From an uncultured Erythrobacteraceae bacterium (lineage in GTDB: Bacteria > Pseudomonadota > Alphaproteobacteria > Sphingomonadales > Sphingomonadaceae): a stretch of 17,962 nucleotides of DNA. Shown here in pieces: positions 1 to 6,304 of the stretch (position 1 is its first letter; each line of letters opens with the position of its first letter). The DNA lies in the NCBI GenBank assembly GCA_946482075.1, contig CAMLQG010000076.1:1-17962 (forward strand), written 5' to 3'. Position numbers and translations under genes: made by a program. Under the pieces are notes generated by a model. It had not been told where the DNA came from. It searched no databases and was given only the letters and a program-made list of their open reading frames with translations.

Positions 1-913
1 CGATCGGATCGTGCTTCTCGCGCATTTCCTGCACTTCCTCGCGCGATCGGTATTTCGCCGGGTCGGACATCGAATGGCCGCGATAACGATAGGTGCTCAG
101 CTCCAGCAGCACCGGACCGTTTCCTTCGCGGACATGGGCGATCGCTACTTCGGCCGCCTGGCGCACTTCGAGCACGTCCATGCCGTTCACATCCATGCCG
201 GGAATGCGGAAGGCCGTGCCGCGGCGGTGGAATTCCACTTCGGCCGAACTGCGCGTTACCGCGGTGCCCATCGCATATTGGTTGTTCTCGATCACGAAGA
301 CGATCGGCAACTTCCACAGGCTGGCCATGTTGAAGGTCTCGTAGACCTGGCCCTGGTTCGCGGCGCCATCGCCGAAATAGGCCATGCAGATGCCGCCATC
401 CTTGCGGTATTTATGCGCGAAAGCGAGACCGGCGCCGAGCGGCACCTGCGCGCCCACGATGCCGTGGCCGCCATAGAAGGCATGTTCGGTCGAGAACATG
501 TGCATCGAACCGCCCTTGCCGTGGCTGATGCCCGCCTGGCGCCCGGTCAGTTCCGCCATGATGATCTTGGGATCGATACCATAGGCCAGCATGTGCCCAT
601 GATCGCGATAGCCGGTGATGACGCTGTCCTTGCCTTCCTGCAGCGCGGATTGCAGGCCCACGGCCACGGCTTCCTGCCCGATATAGAGGTGGCAGAACCC
701 CCCGATCAGACCTAGCCCATAAAGCTGGCCCGCCCGCTCCTCGAACCGGCGGATGAGCAGCATCTTCTCGTAGAACTTCAGCAGTTCGTCATCGCTGGCG
801 TCGTAGGCCTTCCTCTTCTCGTATTTGTCCTGAAGGCTGCGCAGCGCGAACGCGTCTTCACTTTCATCAGGCTTGGCAGCCTTCTTGCGAGAGGGGGCCT
901 CTGATCGCGCCAA
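1..913 (-). CDS. pdhA: Pyruvate dehydrogenase E1 component, alpha subunit (partial, 3' end beyond window)
   Basis: This is the alpha subunit of the thiamine-diphosphate-dependent E1 enzyme, which decarboxylates pyruvate and acetylates the E2 lipoyl domain on the way to acetyl-CoA. Reading the minus strand from 913 gives 304 codons without a stop. Recognisable family segments include FEERAGQLYGLGLIGGF, YRDHGHMLAYG, HGKGGSMHMF and the ThDP/Mg binding motif GDGAANQGQVYE followed by IENNQYAMGT and RYRGHSMSDPAKYRS. I choose the TTG at 913-911 as start because AAGGGA lies seven bases upstream and the protein then begins MARSEAPSRKKAA, a Lys/Ala-rich lead typical of alphaproteobacterial PdhA. The C-terminus is cut by the left edge; pdhB would be expected next. 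ftsB lies 144 bases upstream on the same strand. Confidence 0.95.
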   Translation of the reverse strand, partial: MARSEAPSRKKAAKPDESEDAFALRSLQDKYEKRKAYDASDDELLKFYEKMLLIRRFEERAGQLYGLGLIGGFCHLYIGQEAVAVGLQSALQEGKDSVITGYRDHGHMLAYGIDPKIIMAELTGRQAGISHGKGGSMHMFSTEHAFYGGHGIVGAQVPLGAGLAFAHKYRKDGGICMAYFGDGAANQGQVYETFNMASLWKLPIVFVIENNQYAMGTAVTRSSAEVEFHRRGTAFRIPGMDVNGMDVLEVRQAAEVAIAHVREGNGPVLLELSTYRYRGHSMSDPAKYRSREEVQEMREKHDPI

Positions 914-968
914 ATTCAAATCCCTTATGTTCGGGCGGAATCAATGCGCCGCCCCTGCTACCTGCCAA

Positions 969-998
969 GCTATAAGATGAAGCCGCGGCGGGAGGCAA
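969..998 (-). promoter_or_regulatory. Candidate pdhA promoter
   Basis: On the minus strand TTGCCT (998-993) and TATAGC (974-969) are separated by 18 bases, and the implied transcript would start about 50 bases before the TTG start of pdhA. This is a match by eye to the sigma-70-type consensus only (4 of 6 at -35); pdhA could also be transcribed through from ftsB. Confidence 0.3.
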
Positions 999-1057
999 CG
1001 CCCAGCGCGTCCTTCATTTGCCTGCAATAGAGAAAGGATCGGCCGACATCGGACCGA

Positions 1058-1369
1058 TCAGTGGAGTTCGACCACCACTTCGTCCGGATGAGCGACGTTG
1101 AGCTTGCTGCGCAGCAATTCGCCCACCAGATCGGGATCGGCATGAGCAGGATCGAGCAAGGCGACGCGGTTCTTCAACTCGCTCCGTTCCGCCTCCAGCT
1201 TCGCCAGCTCGGCCTGGCGCCGGTCGAGCAGATGGACATTTTCATTCCACGCCATGATCCCGCTCGGCCCTATCATGGCGAGCGCGCCCAGGATCAGAAG
1301 CCCGCCGAGCCCCAGCGTACGCGCAAGCCGCGATTGGGGAAGACGGTGTCCTGGCTCTGTTCGCTTCAT
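1058..1369 (-). CDS. ftsB: FtsB/DivIC-type septum formation initiator protein
   Basis: A 103-residue bitopic membrane protein with the FtsB/DivIC layout: a short basic cytoplasmic N-terminus, one transmembrane helix at about residues 18-41, then a charged heptad-rich coiled coil at about 45-75 (DRRQAELAKLEAERSELKNR) and a short periplasmic tail. FtsB acts with FtsL and FtsQ in the divisome to activate septal peptidoglycan synthesis. Size and domain order fit the family, and the position just upstream of pdhA is common in alphaproteobacteria. The start has no strong Shine-Dalgarno sequence. The SDR gene upstream ends 130 bases away on the same strand, so read-through from the catabolic operon is possible. 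Confidence 0.88.
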   Translation of the reverse strand: MKRTEPGHRLPQSRLARTLGLGGLLILGALAMIGPSGIMAWNENVHLLDRRQAELAKLEAERSELKNRVALLDPAHADPDLVGELLRSKLNVAHPDEVVVELH

Positions 1370-1499
1370 GATTCGAAGGAATCACAGTTAACCCGCCGAT
1401 TCAAGCGGTTTCCGCGCCTGAAGGCACGCAATGCGACAGATTGAGGACAAAAGCTCCGTTGCGCCGGTGTTTCCAGGCGAAAAACCGCTCCCCGTCGTC

Positions 1500-2270
1500 T
1501 CAGAAGTGGCCGCTCGGCATCTCGTCTCCTCGCGCAGAGCGAGTCAGCTGCATGCCGCCGCTCACGGGAATGTTCACCCCAGTCATGTAATGCTTGCCAG
1601 CGAGCGTCGTCACGATGCGCGCAAAATCATCTGTCTCCCCGACTCTGCCGAGGGGGATTTCCTTGCAGAAAACGGCTTCCGCACCGGGATTCGCGAAGAG
1701 CTGCGTGGCCATGTCGGACCGGATCGGGCCCGGCAGGATCGAATTCACCCGGATGCCGCGCGGCCCATATTCCAGCGCCGCATATTTCACGAGGCAGTCA
1801 GTGGCCGCCTTCGCACAGGCATAAGGGAAGAAGGGCATAACCGGCTGCTGCGCGCTGGCGGTGGAAATCAGGATGATCGAACCGTCATCACGCATGATCG
1901 CACCCATCTCGCGCACGAAGTTGACGTGGCCGATGAAGTTCACATCGACCGATTTCTGCACTTCACCCGGATCCGTTTCGGCGATCGTGCCGATGATCGG
2001 CAGCGCGGCGGAATTGACCGCGATGTCGAGCCCGCCGAACTCCTCCTTGATGCGGCCGGCCAGCGCCGCGATCTCGTCGCCCTTCCCCGCATCACAGACC
2101 ACAGCGATCCCACCGATCTTCGACGCAAGTTCCTCCAGCGGTTCCCTGCGCCGTGCACTGACCACCACTTTCGCGCCGGCCGCGGCGAGATGTTCCGCCA
2201 CGGCCCATCCCGTCCCGCCCGCCGCGGACGCACCCAGCACCACGGCGACTTTTCCTTCGATATCCGACAT
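1500..2270 (-). CDS. Short-chain dehydrogenase/reductase (SDR) with divergent motifs
   Basis: A 256-residue NAD(P)-dependent oxidoreductase of the SDR superfamily. The active-site Tyr and Lys are Y150 and K154 (YACAK), N111 is in place, and a Ser/Thr cluster at 136-139 supplies the catalytic serine. Two motifs are unusual: the cofactor loop reads GASAAGGTG and is longer than the usual Gly-x3-Gly-x-Gly, and the normal NNAG is replaced by NSAA at 86-89. The ATG at 2270 is preferred because GGGAG lies at a good distance upstream; an in-frame ATG at 2288 would add six residues and sits directly after the stop of the upstream SDR gene. It is the last gene of a probable operon of an epoxide-hydrolase-like gene and two SDR genes. 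The substrate is unknown, likely a hydroxyl or keto group on a hydrophobic compound. Confidence 0.85.
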   Translation of the reverse strand: MSDIEGKVAVVLGASAAGGTGWAVAEHLAAAGAKVVVSARRREPLEELASKIGGIAVVCDAGKGDEIAALAGRIKEEFGGLDIAVNSAALPIIGTIAETDPGEVQKSVDVNFIGHVNFVREMGAIMRDDGSIILISTASAQQPVMPFFPYACAKAATDCLVKYAALEYGPRGIRVNSILPGPIRSDMATQLFANPGAEAVFCKEIPLGRVGETDDFARIVTTLAGKHYMTGVNIPVSGGMQLTRSARGDEMPSGHF

Positions 2271-2290
2271 CCTCTTTCTCCCGTTCATAT

Positions 2291-3055
2291 CTATTCCAGA
2301 TGCATCCCGCCGCTTGCCTGCAGCACTTGTCCAGTGACCCAGCCCCCCGCCGGCGAAGCGAGGAAGGTGACCACCGATGCGATATCCTGCGGCGATCCGA
2401 TCCGTTTGAGCGCGGCCTTGTTCGCGTAGAACTCGACGAGATCGGGCTGCGCCATCAGCGCGGCGATGAAATCCGTGTCGGTGGCGCCCGGCGCGACTGC
2501 ATTCACGGTGATGCCGCGCGGACCCAGCTCAGCCGCGAGCGACGTGGTGAAGCTGTTCACGGCCGCCTTGGTGAGCGCGTAGGCGATCGATCCGGGATAG
2601 GCGGCGAGCGCCACCATCGACGAGATGTTGATGATCCGCCCACCGTCCGGAATGCGCGAGACGGCCCGTTGGGTAAGCAGGAACGTGCCGCGGATATTGG
2701 TGCCGATCAGTTCGTCGAGCTTCTGCGTCGTGACCTTGTCGATCGCTCCACCGCCGCCGACACCGGCATTGTTGACGAGGATGTCGAGGCCGGCGGCGCC
2801 ATGCCGCGCGAGCCCGGCATCCAGATCCGCGAGCAATGCGTCGATCGCACCTTCGTCCTTCAGGTCGCCGCCAAGGACGAAGGCCCGCCCGCCCACATCG
2901 GCGACCATCCGCGCAGTCTCTTCCGCTCCATCCCTGCCCTGCCCGTAATGCACGCCGACCAGCGCGCCGGCATTCGCCAGATCCAGCGCGATTGCCCGAC
3001 CGATGCCGCGTGACGCGCCGGTGACGAGAACCGATTTCCCTGACAGCGTGCCCAT
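2291..3055 (-). CDS. Short-chain dehydrogenase/reductase, classical SDR (FabG-like)
   Basis: A 254-residue classical SDR oxidoreductase. Visible motifs are the NAD(P)-binding TGASRGIG (12-19), NNAG (95-98), and the catalytic tetrad N120, S146, Y159, K163 (Tyr-Ala-Leu-Thr-Lys), followed by the PG...T substrate loop and the C-terminal VTGQVLQASGGMHLE that ends most FabG-like SDRs. AAAGG lies six bases before the ATG. The stop codon lies almost on the start region of the next SDR gene, so the two are surely co-transcribed. Overall sequence resembles 3-oxoacyl-ACP reductase, but the company of an epoxide-hydrolase-like gene and a second SDR points to catabolic use rather than fatty-acid synthesis. 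No specific substrate can be assigned. Confidence 0.9.
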   Translation of the reverse strand: MGTLSGKSVLVTGASRGIGRAIALDLANAGALVGVHYGQGRDGAEETARMVADVGGRAFVLGGDLKDEGAIDALLADLDAGLARHGAAGLDILVNNAGVGGGGAIDKVTTQKLDELIGTNIRGTFLLTQRAVSRIPDGGRIINISSMVALAAYPGSIAYALTKAAVNSFTTSLAAELGPRGITVNAVAPGATDTDFIAALMAQPDLVEFYANKAALKRIGSPQDIASVVTFLASPAGGWVTGQVLQASGGMHLE

Positions 3056-3144
3056 TGCGAACCTTTCCCGATCTGTTGTCGGGGAAGACTAGCGATGTAA
3101 CTCCGGCCTTGGCGAGCGCTTTCCGCCTCGGCTGCGGCCAGAGA

Positions 3145-3528
3145 CTAGAAGCCGTCCATGGCAGCGGAATCGAAATAGTCCCGCCAGGCGGAAATCCTGC
3201 CGGACGCGTCGATTTCAAAGATACCTATGACGCGCAGCGAGTGGAATTCGACATCGCTCGCGTCATAGAAACGGTCTACGCGTTCGGTATAGACCTTGTT
3301 CCCGTCCGCACAGACGTTCAGCATGTCGTAGCCCATCCGCACGAAGCCGGAGCGGCTTGAGCCTTCGCGGATCAGAGCCGTGGCTTCGCGTGGCCCGATC
3401 GTCACTACCGAGCCGACATTGTCGTACACGGTGTCATCATTGAATGTGTCGTGGAAAGCGGCTTCGACTTCGTCGATTCCAAGATTCCAGCGATCCAGGA
3501 AACGGATCACGATTTCTGTCGGCGTCAT
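3145..3528 (-). CDS. Limonene-1,2-epoxide hydrolase-like protein (SnoaL/NTF2 fold)
   Basis: A 127-residue single-domain protein of the cone-shaped NTF2-like fold, closest by motif to limonene-1,2-epoxide hydrolase. The polar residues used by that enzyme have counterparts at matching spacing: Y35 and N37 (VYDN), R83 and D85 (ERVDRF), and W115 with D117 (WRDYFD), equivalent to Tyr53, Asn55, Arg99, Asp101, Trp130 and Asp132 of the Rhodococcus enzyme. Such proteins open an epoxide by one-step water attack; an active enzyme is therefore plausible, though many family members have other or unknown roles. The gene heads the minus-strand operon with the two SDR genes, 89 bases upstream of the first. 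Alternative reading: a generic SnoaL-like polyketide or steroid isomerase. Confidence 0.78.
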   Translation of the reverse strand: MTPTEIVIRFLDRWNLGIDEVEAAFHDTFNDDTVYDNVGSVVTIGPREATALIREGSSRSGFVRMGYDMLNVCADGNKVYTERVDRFYDASDVEFHSLRVIGIFEIDASGRISAWRDYFDSAAMDGF

Positions 3529-3610
3529 GGGAGTTGTCCTCTCGTAGGCGTATTCGCATCGATAATCGCAATCCTGCGCCGACCCTGACGCATGATTGCC
3601 GTTTTTCGAG

Positions 3611-3656
3611 ATTAGCCCCGGGTCCGAGGCTGTTGCGCCACGACCCCGGGGCTAAT
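3611..3656. repeat. 12-bp perfect inverted repeat in a divergent intergenic region
   Basis: ATTAGCCCCGGG (3611-3622) is exactly repeated in inverted form as CCCGGGGCTAAT (3645-3656), with 22 bases between. It lies in the 273-base gap between the epoxide-hydrolase-like gene (minus) and the Nudix-DUF47 gene (plus). It could be an operator, a stem-loop in a transcript, or the scar of a small repeat element. The rest of the gap shows no convincing promoter and no ORF. Confidence 0.55.
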
Positions 3657-3793
3657 TGCCCGCGAGAAGTTGCCCTCCGTAGAGGCGGAAACGAAATGCA
3701 AGGCCGACTGTTTGCATGGCGGGGATGATGTTGGCCCGCCGTTGCAAAGTCAATGCACGCAAGCCCCTATCCATCATAGGCGTGGATTTCCGT

Positions 3794-3811
3794 CTGTCAC
3801 GATGTTGTCAT
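3794..3811 (+). promoter_or_regulatory. Candidate PhoB box overlapping the Nudix-DUF47 start
   Basis: CTGTCAC (3794-3800), four bases, then TTGTCAT (3805-3811) form a direct repeat of 11-base period, the spacing of a Pho box (CTGTCAT-N4-CTGTCAT). It covers the probable ATG at 3802. Binding at this place would suggest repression rather than activation. In Sinorhizobium meliloti the related orfA-pit operon is known to be repressed by PhoB under phosphate limitation, which would fit, but the match here is by eye and partly inside coding sequence. Confidence 0.38.
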
Positions 3812-4983
3812 ATTTTCCGAATTCAGGCATCGGCGCGCGATCCGAGGAGCCCGTCATTCGCCAGATCGCCGCCTTGCCCTATCGCACCGAAGGCCCCGGG
3901 ATAGACGCGCCGGTGCGCGTACTCCTCGTCACATCGCGCGGCAGCCGAGGGCGGTGGGTGATTCCCAAGGGCAATACTATGAGCGGGCTCACTCCGCATG
4001 AAGCGGCAGCCAGGGAAGCTGAGGATGAGGCGGGCGTGATCGGCTCGATCTGCCCGTTGCCGATCGGTTCCTATCGCTATCGCAAACGCCGCAAGAGCGG
4101 TGCGGCGCTGATGCTGGACGTCGATGTCTTCCCGCTCGCCGTCACGCACGAACGACCGATCTGGAAGGAACAGGGCGAGCGCGAGCGCCGCTGGTTCACG
4201 CTGGCGGAAGCAGCCGCCGCGGTGGAGGAAGCCGATCTCGCCGATCTGTTCCACTCCTTCGGCCCCTCGGAATTCAAGGTCGCAGTGAAACGCGCGCAGG
4301 TCCTCAAGATGGTCGCGCAGAAATCGAAAGTGAATGCCATGTTCGGATGGTTCCAGCGCCTGCTCCCCAAGACGGGCAATTTCTTCGAGCAGTTCGAAGC
4401 CCATGCCATGACCATTGTCGCCGCGGCCGACGCCCTTGCCCGGCTGCTGCAATCCGGACCGACCGGCGCGGAGCATATCCGCGAGATCGAAGAGCGCGAG
4501 CACGATGCGGACAACATTACGCGCGAAGTCCTCCAGTCCGTGCGCAAGACGTTCCTGACCCCGTTCGATCGCGGCGCCATCACCAGCCTGATCGGTGCGA
4601 TGGATGATGCGGTGGACGAGATGCATGCGACCGGGGCCGCGATCGACCTCTATGAAGTGGCCGAGTTCGAGCAGGACATGCGCGACATGGCCGCGATCAT
4701 CGTCGATGCCGCGCGGTTGACGGCGGAAGCCATGCCGCTGCTCCGCGACGTCGCCGCGAACGGCGCGCGTCTGCACGAACTGACCGAGAGGCTGGTCCGC
4801 ATGGAAGGCCAGGCAGACGCGATCCACGATGCCGGGATCAAGAAGGCCTTCAAGCGCCACGGGGCGACAGACACCCTCCAGTTCATCGTCTCGCGCGAGA
4901 TCTACAAGCATCTCGAGCGGATCGTGGACGCGCTGGAAGATGTCGCGAATGAGATCGACGGTATCGTGATCGATCACGCCTGA
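3802..4983 (+). CDS. Fused Nudix hydrolase-DUF47 (PhoU-like) protein
   Basis: One uninterrupted ORF of 393 residues holds two domains normally seen as separate proteins. Residues about 18-145 are a Nudix hydrolase resembling diphosphoinositol-polyphosphate/diadenosine-polyphosphate hydrolases: the box runs from G57 (PKG) to V79, with R71, E72, E76 and G78 present, D75 in place of one Glu, and Leu at the first Glu position. Residues 180-393 form a complete DUF47 helical domain (MFGWFQRLLP onward), a PhoU relative usually encoded beside Pit transporters and thought to regulate them. A Met at 180 (ATG 4339) is where a stand-alone DUF47 protein would start, but no good ribosome site precedes it. 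The ATG at 3802 lacks a clear Shine-Dalgarno; a TTG at 3670 is possible but adds residues unlike the family. The stop overlaps the pit start by one base (TGATG). Confidence 0.88.
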   Translation: MLSYFPNSGIGARSEEPVIRQIAALPYRTEGPGIDAPVRVLLVTSRGSRGRWVIPKGNTMSGLTPHEAAAREAEDEAGVIGSICPLPIGSYRYRKRRKSGAALMLDVDVFPLAVTHERPIWKEQGERERRWFTLAEAAAAVEEADLADLFHSFGPSEFKVAVKRAQVLKMVAQKSKVNAMFGWFQRLLPKTGNFFEQFEAHAMTIVAAADALARLLQSGPTGAEHIREIEEREHDADNITREVLQSVRKTFLTPFDRGAITSLIGAMDDAVDEMHATGAAIDLYEVAEFEQDMRDMAAIIVDAARLTAEAMPLLRDVAANGARLHELTERLVRMEGQADAIHDAGIKKAFKRHGATDTLQFIVSREIYKHLERIVDALEDVANEIDGIVIDHA

Positions 4984-5996
4984 TGCACGAGCTCGCCCTG
5001 CCCCTGCTGATCGGGCTGATCGCGATCGCGCTCGCCTTCGATTTCCTTAACGGGCTGCACGATGCGGCGAACTCGATAGCGACCGTCGTCGCAACCAAGC
5101 TGCTGCGGCCGGTTCAGGCGGTTGCTTTCGCCGCCTTCTTCAATTTCGCCGCCTATTTCCTCAGCATCGTTTTCCCGAGCCTACACAAGGTCGCGGAAAC
5201 GATCGGCAAGGGTTTGATCGACAAGGATCTCGTCACACCCGCGGTGGTTTTCGGTGCGCTGGTGGGCGCGATGTTCTGGAACGTCGTCACCTGGATCAGG
5301 GGTATCCCGTCCTCCAGCAGCCACGCGCTGGTAGGCGGGCTGATCGGCGCCGGCACGGCCCATGCCGGGCTGACCGGCATCCAGTGGAGCGGCCTCAACA
5401 AGACGCTGATCGCGATCGTTCTCTCACCCACGCTGGGCATGCTGCTGGCGATGCTGATCATGCTCGTCACCAGCTGGATATTCCGCAATTCGACGAACCG
5501 TAGCACGGAAAGCACTTTCCGCCTCCTCCATCTCCTCTCCTCCGCCGCCTATTCGCTCAGCCACGGCCTCAATGACGCACAGAAGACGATGGGGATCATC
5601 ACCGTTCTGCTCTACTCCACGGGCTATCTCAGCGGTGAATTCGTCGTGCCGCACTGGGTGGCGATCTGTTGCTACGTCGCCATCGCGCTCGGCACGCTGT
5701 CGGGCGGATGGAAGATCATCGAGACGATGGGATCGCGCATCACCAAGCTTTCGCAGCATCAGGGCTTCAGCGCTTCGGCCGGCGGCTCGATCATGGTGTT
5801 CACGGCATCGCTGCTGGGCATTCCGGTATCGACCACGCACACCATCACCGGCTGCGTGATCGGCGCGGGCACCGCCCGGCGCGCATCCGCCGTCCGCTGG
5901 GGCGTGGCGCGCAACGTAATGACCGCCTGGATCATCACGATCCCGGCCTCGGCCGCGGTGGGCGCGCTGTTCTACTGGATCACCTTGCTGTTTTGA
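4983..5996 (+). CDS. pit: Low-affinity inorganic phosphate transporter, Pit family
   Basis: A 337-residue integral inner-membrane protein of the PiT family, which imports phosphate (as metal-phosphate) with cation symport. Both halves of the inverted family repeat carry the signature: GLHDAAN at residues 24-30 and HGLNDAQ at 194-200. Multiple hydrophobic segments span the whole length, and GIPSSSSHALVGGLIGAG and GIPVSTTHTITGCVIGAG are the matching Ser/Thr-rich pore segments of each half. Translation is coupled to the Nudix-DUF47 gene through the one-base TGATG overlap. The DUF47-Pit arrangement is widely conserved; the extra Nudix domain upstream is the unusual element. Confidence 0.95.
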   Translation: MHELALPLLIGLIAIALAFDFLNGLHDAANSIATVVATKLLRPVQAVAFAAFFNFAAYFLSIVFPSLHKVAETIGKGLIDKDLVTPAVVFGALVGAMFWNVVTWIRGIPSSSSHALVGGLIGAGTAHAGLTGIQWSGLNKTLIAIVLSPTLGMLLAMLIMLVTSWIFRNSTNRSTESTFRLLHLLSSAAYSLSHGLNDAQKTMGIITVLLYSTGYLSGEFVVPHWVAICCYVAIALGTLSGGWKIIETMGSRITKLSQHQGFSASAGGSIMVFTASLLGIPVSTTHTITGCVIGAGTARRASAVRWGVARNVMTAWIITIPASAAVGALFYWITLLF

Positions 5997-6072
5997 CCGT
6001 GTTGCGTGCACCGGCACTGGCTTCTCGCTCCAAACAGCGTACCTTCCGGTCAAACAACCGGGAGAGCTGACC

Positions 6073-6261
6073 ATGTTCGTGAAATTCATCTGCACCGATC
6101 GCGTACCGACAGTGATCAATGCTTCCCAGGTCTCGTTCATATCCCAGGTCGAACACGGGACCCGGATACGGTTCGGCGAAGGGCGGAGCGTTACCGTGAC
6201 CGAGCCGCTCGACGAAGTGCTCGACAAGCTCAACCGCACGCGATCATTCCCGCAGGATTAG
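6073..6261 (+). CDS. Small FlbD-like protein (62 aa), function unknown
   Basis: A 62-residue protein with a good ribosome site (GGAGAG, six bases before the ATG). It has a short beta-rich pattern: basic/hydrophobic start, INASQVSFI, a turn, TRIRFGEGRSVTVTEPLDEV, then a short amphipathic C-terminal helix. This order resembles the FlbD-like family (small proteins named from a flagellar locus), but no flagellar genes are near, so the resemblance is only of fold type. It lies 76 bases after pit on the same strand and could be co-transcribed; it converges with the AraC-type gene. I do not assign a function. Confidence 0.6.
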   Translation: MFVKFICTDRVPTVINASQVSFISQVEHGTRIRFGEGRSVTVTEPLDEVLDKLNRTRSFPQD

Positions 6262-6304
6262 ACGCCGAGCATCCCAGCGAGGATTTCGAACCCTCTCCTG
6301 GCGC

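Noticed and set aside
3670..3801. Upstream TTG start extending the Nudix-DUF47 protein by 44 residues
   Set aside because: The added residues include several Cys and His and do not resemble the family; no ribosome site is visible at the TTG.
4339..4341. Internal ATG as a separate DUF47 start
   Set aside because: It matches the usual DUF47 N-terminus, but only a weak, distant GAAAG precedes it and the frame is continuous; kept as an alternative, not called.
3823..4977. 384-codon open frame on the minus strand opposite the Nudix-DUF47 gene
   Set aside because: The plus strand encodes two recognisable domains; the minus frame is His/Arg/Asp-rich with no motif, typical of a GC-driven shadow.
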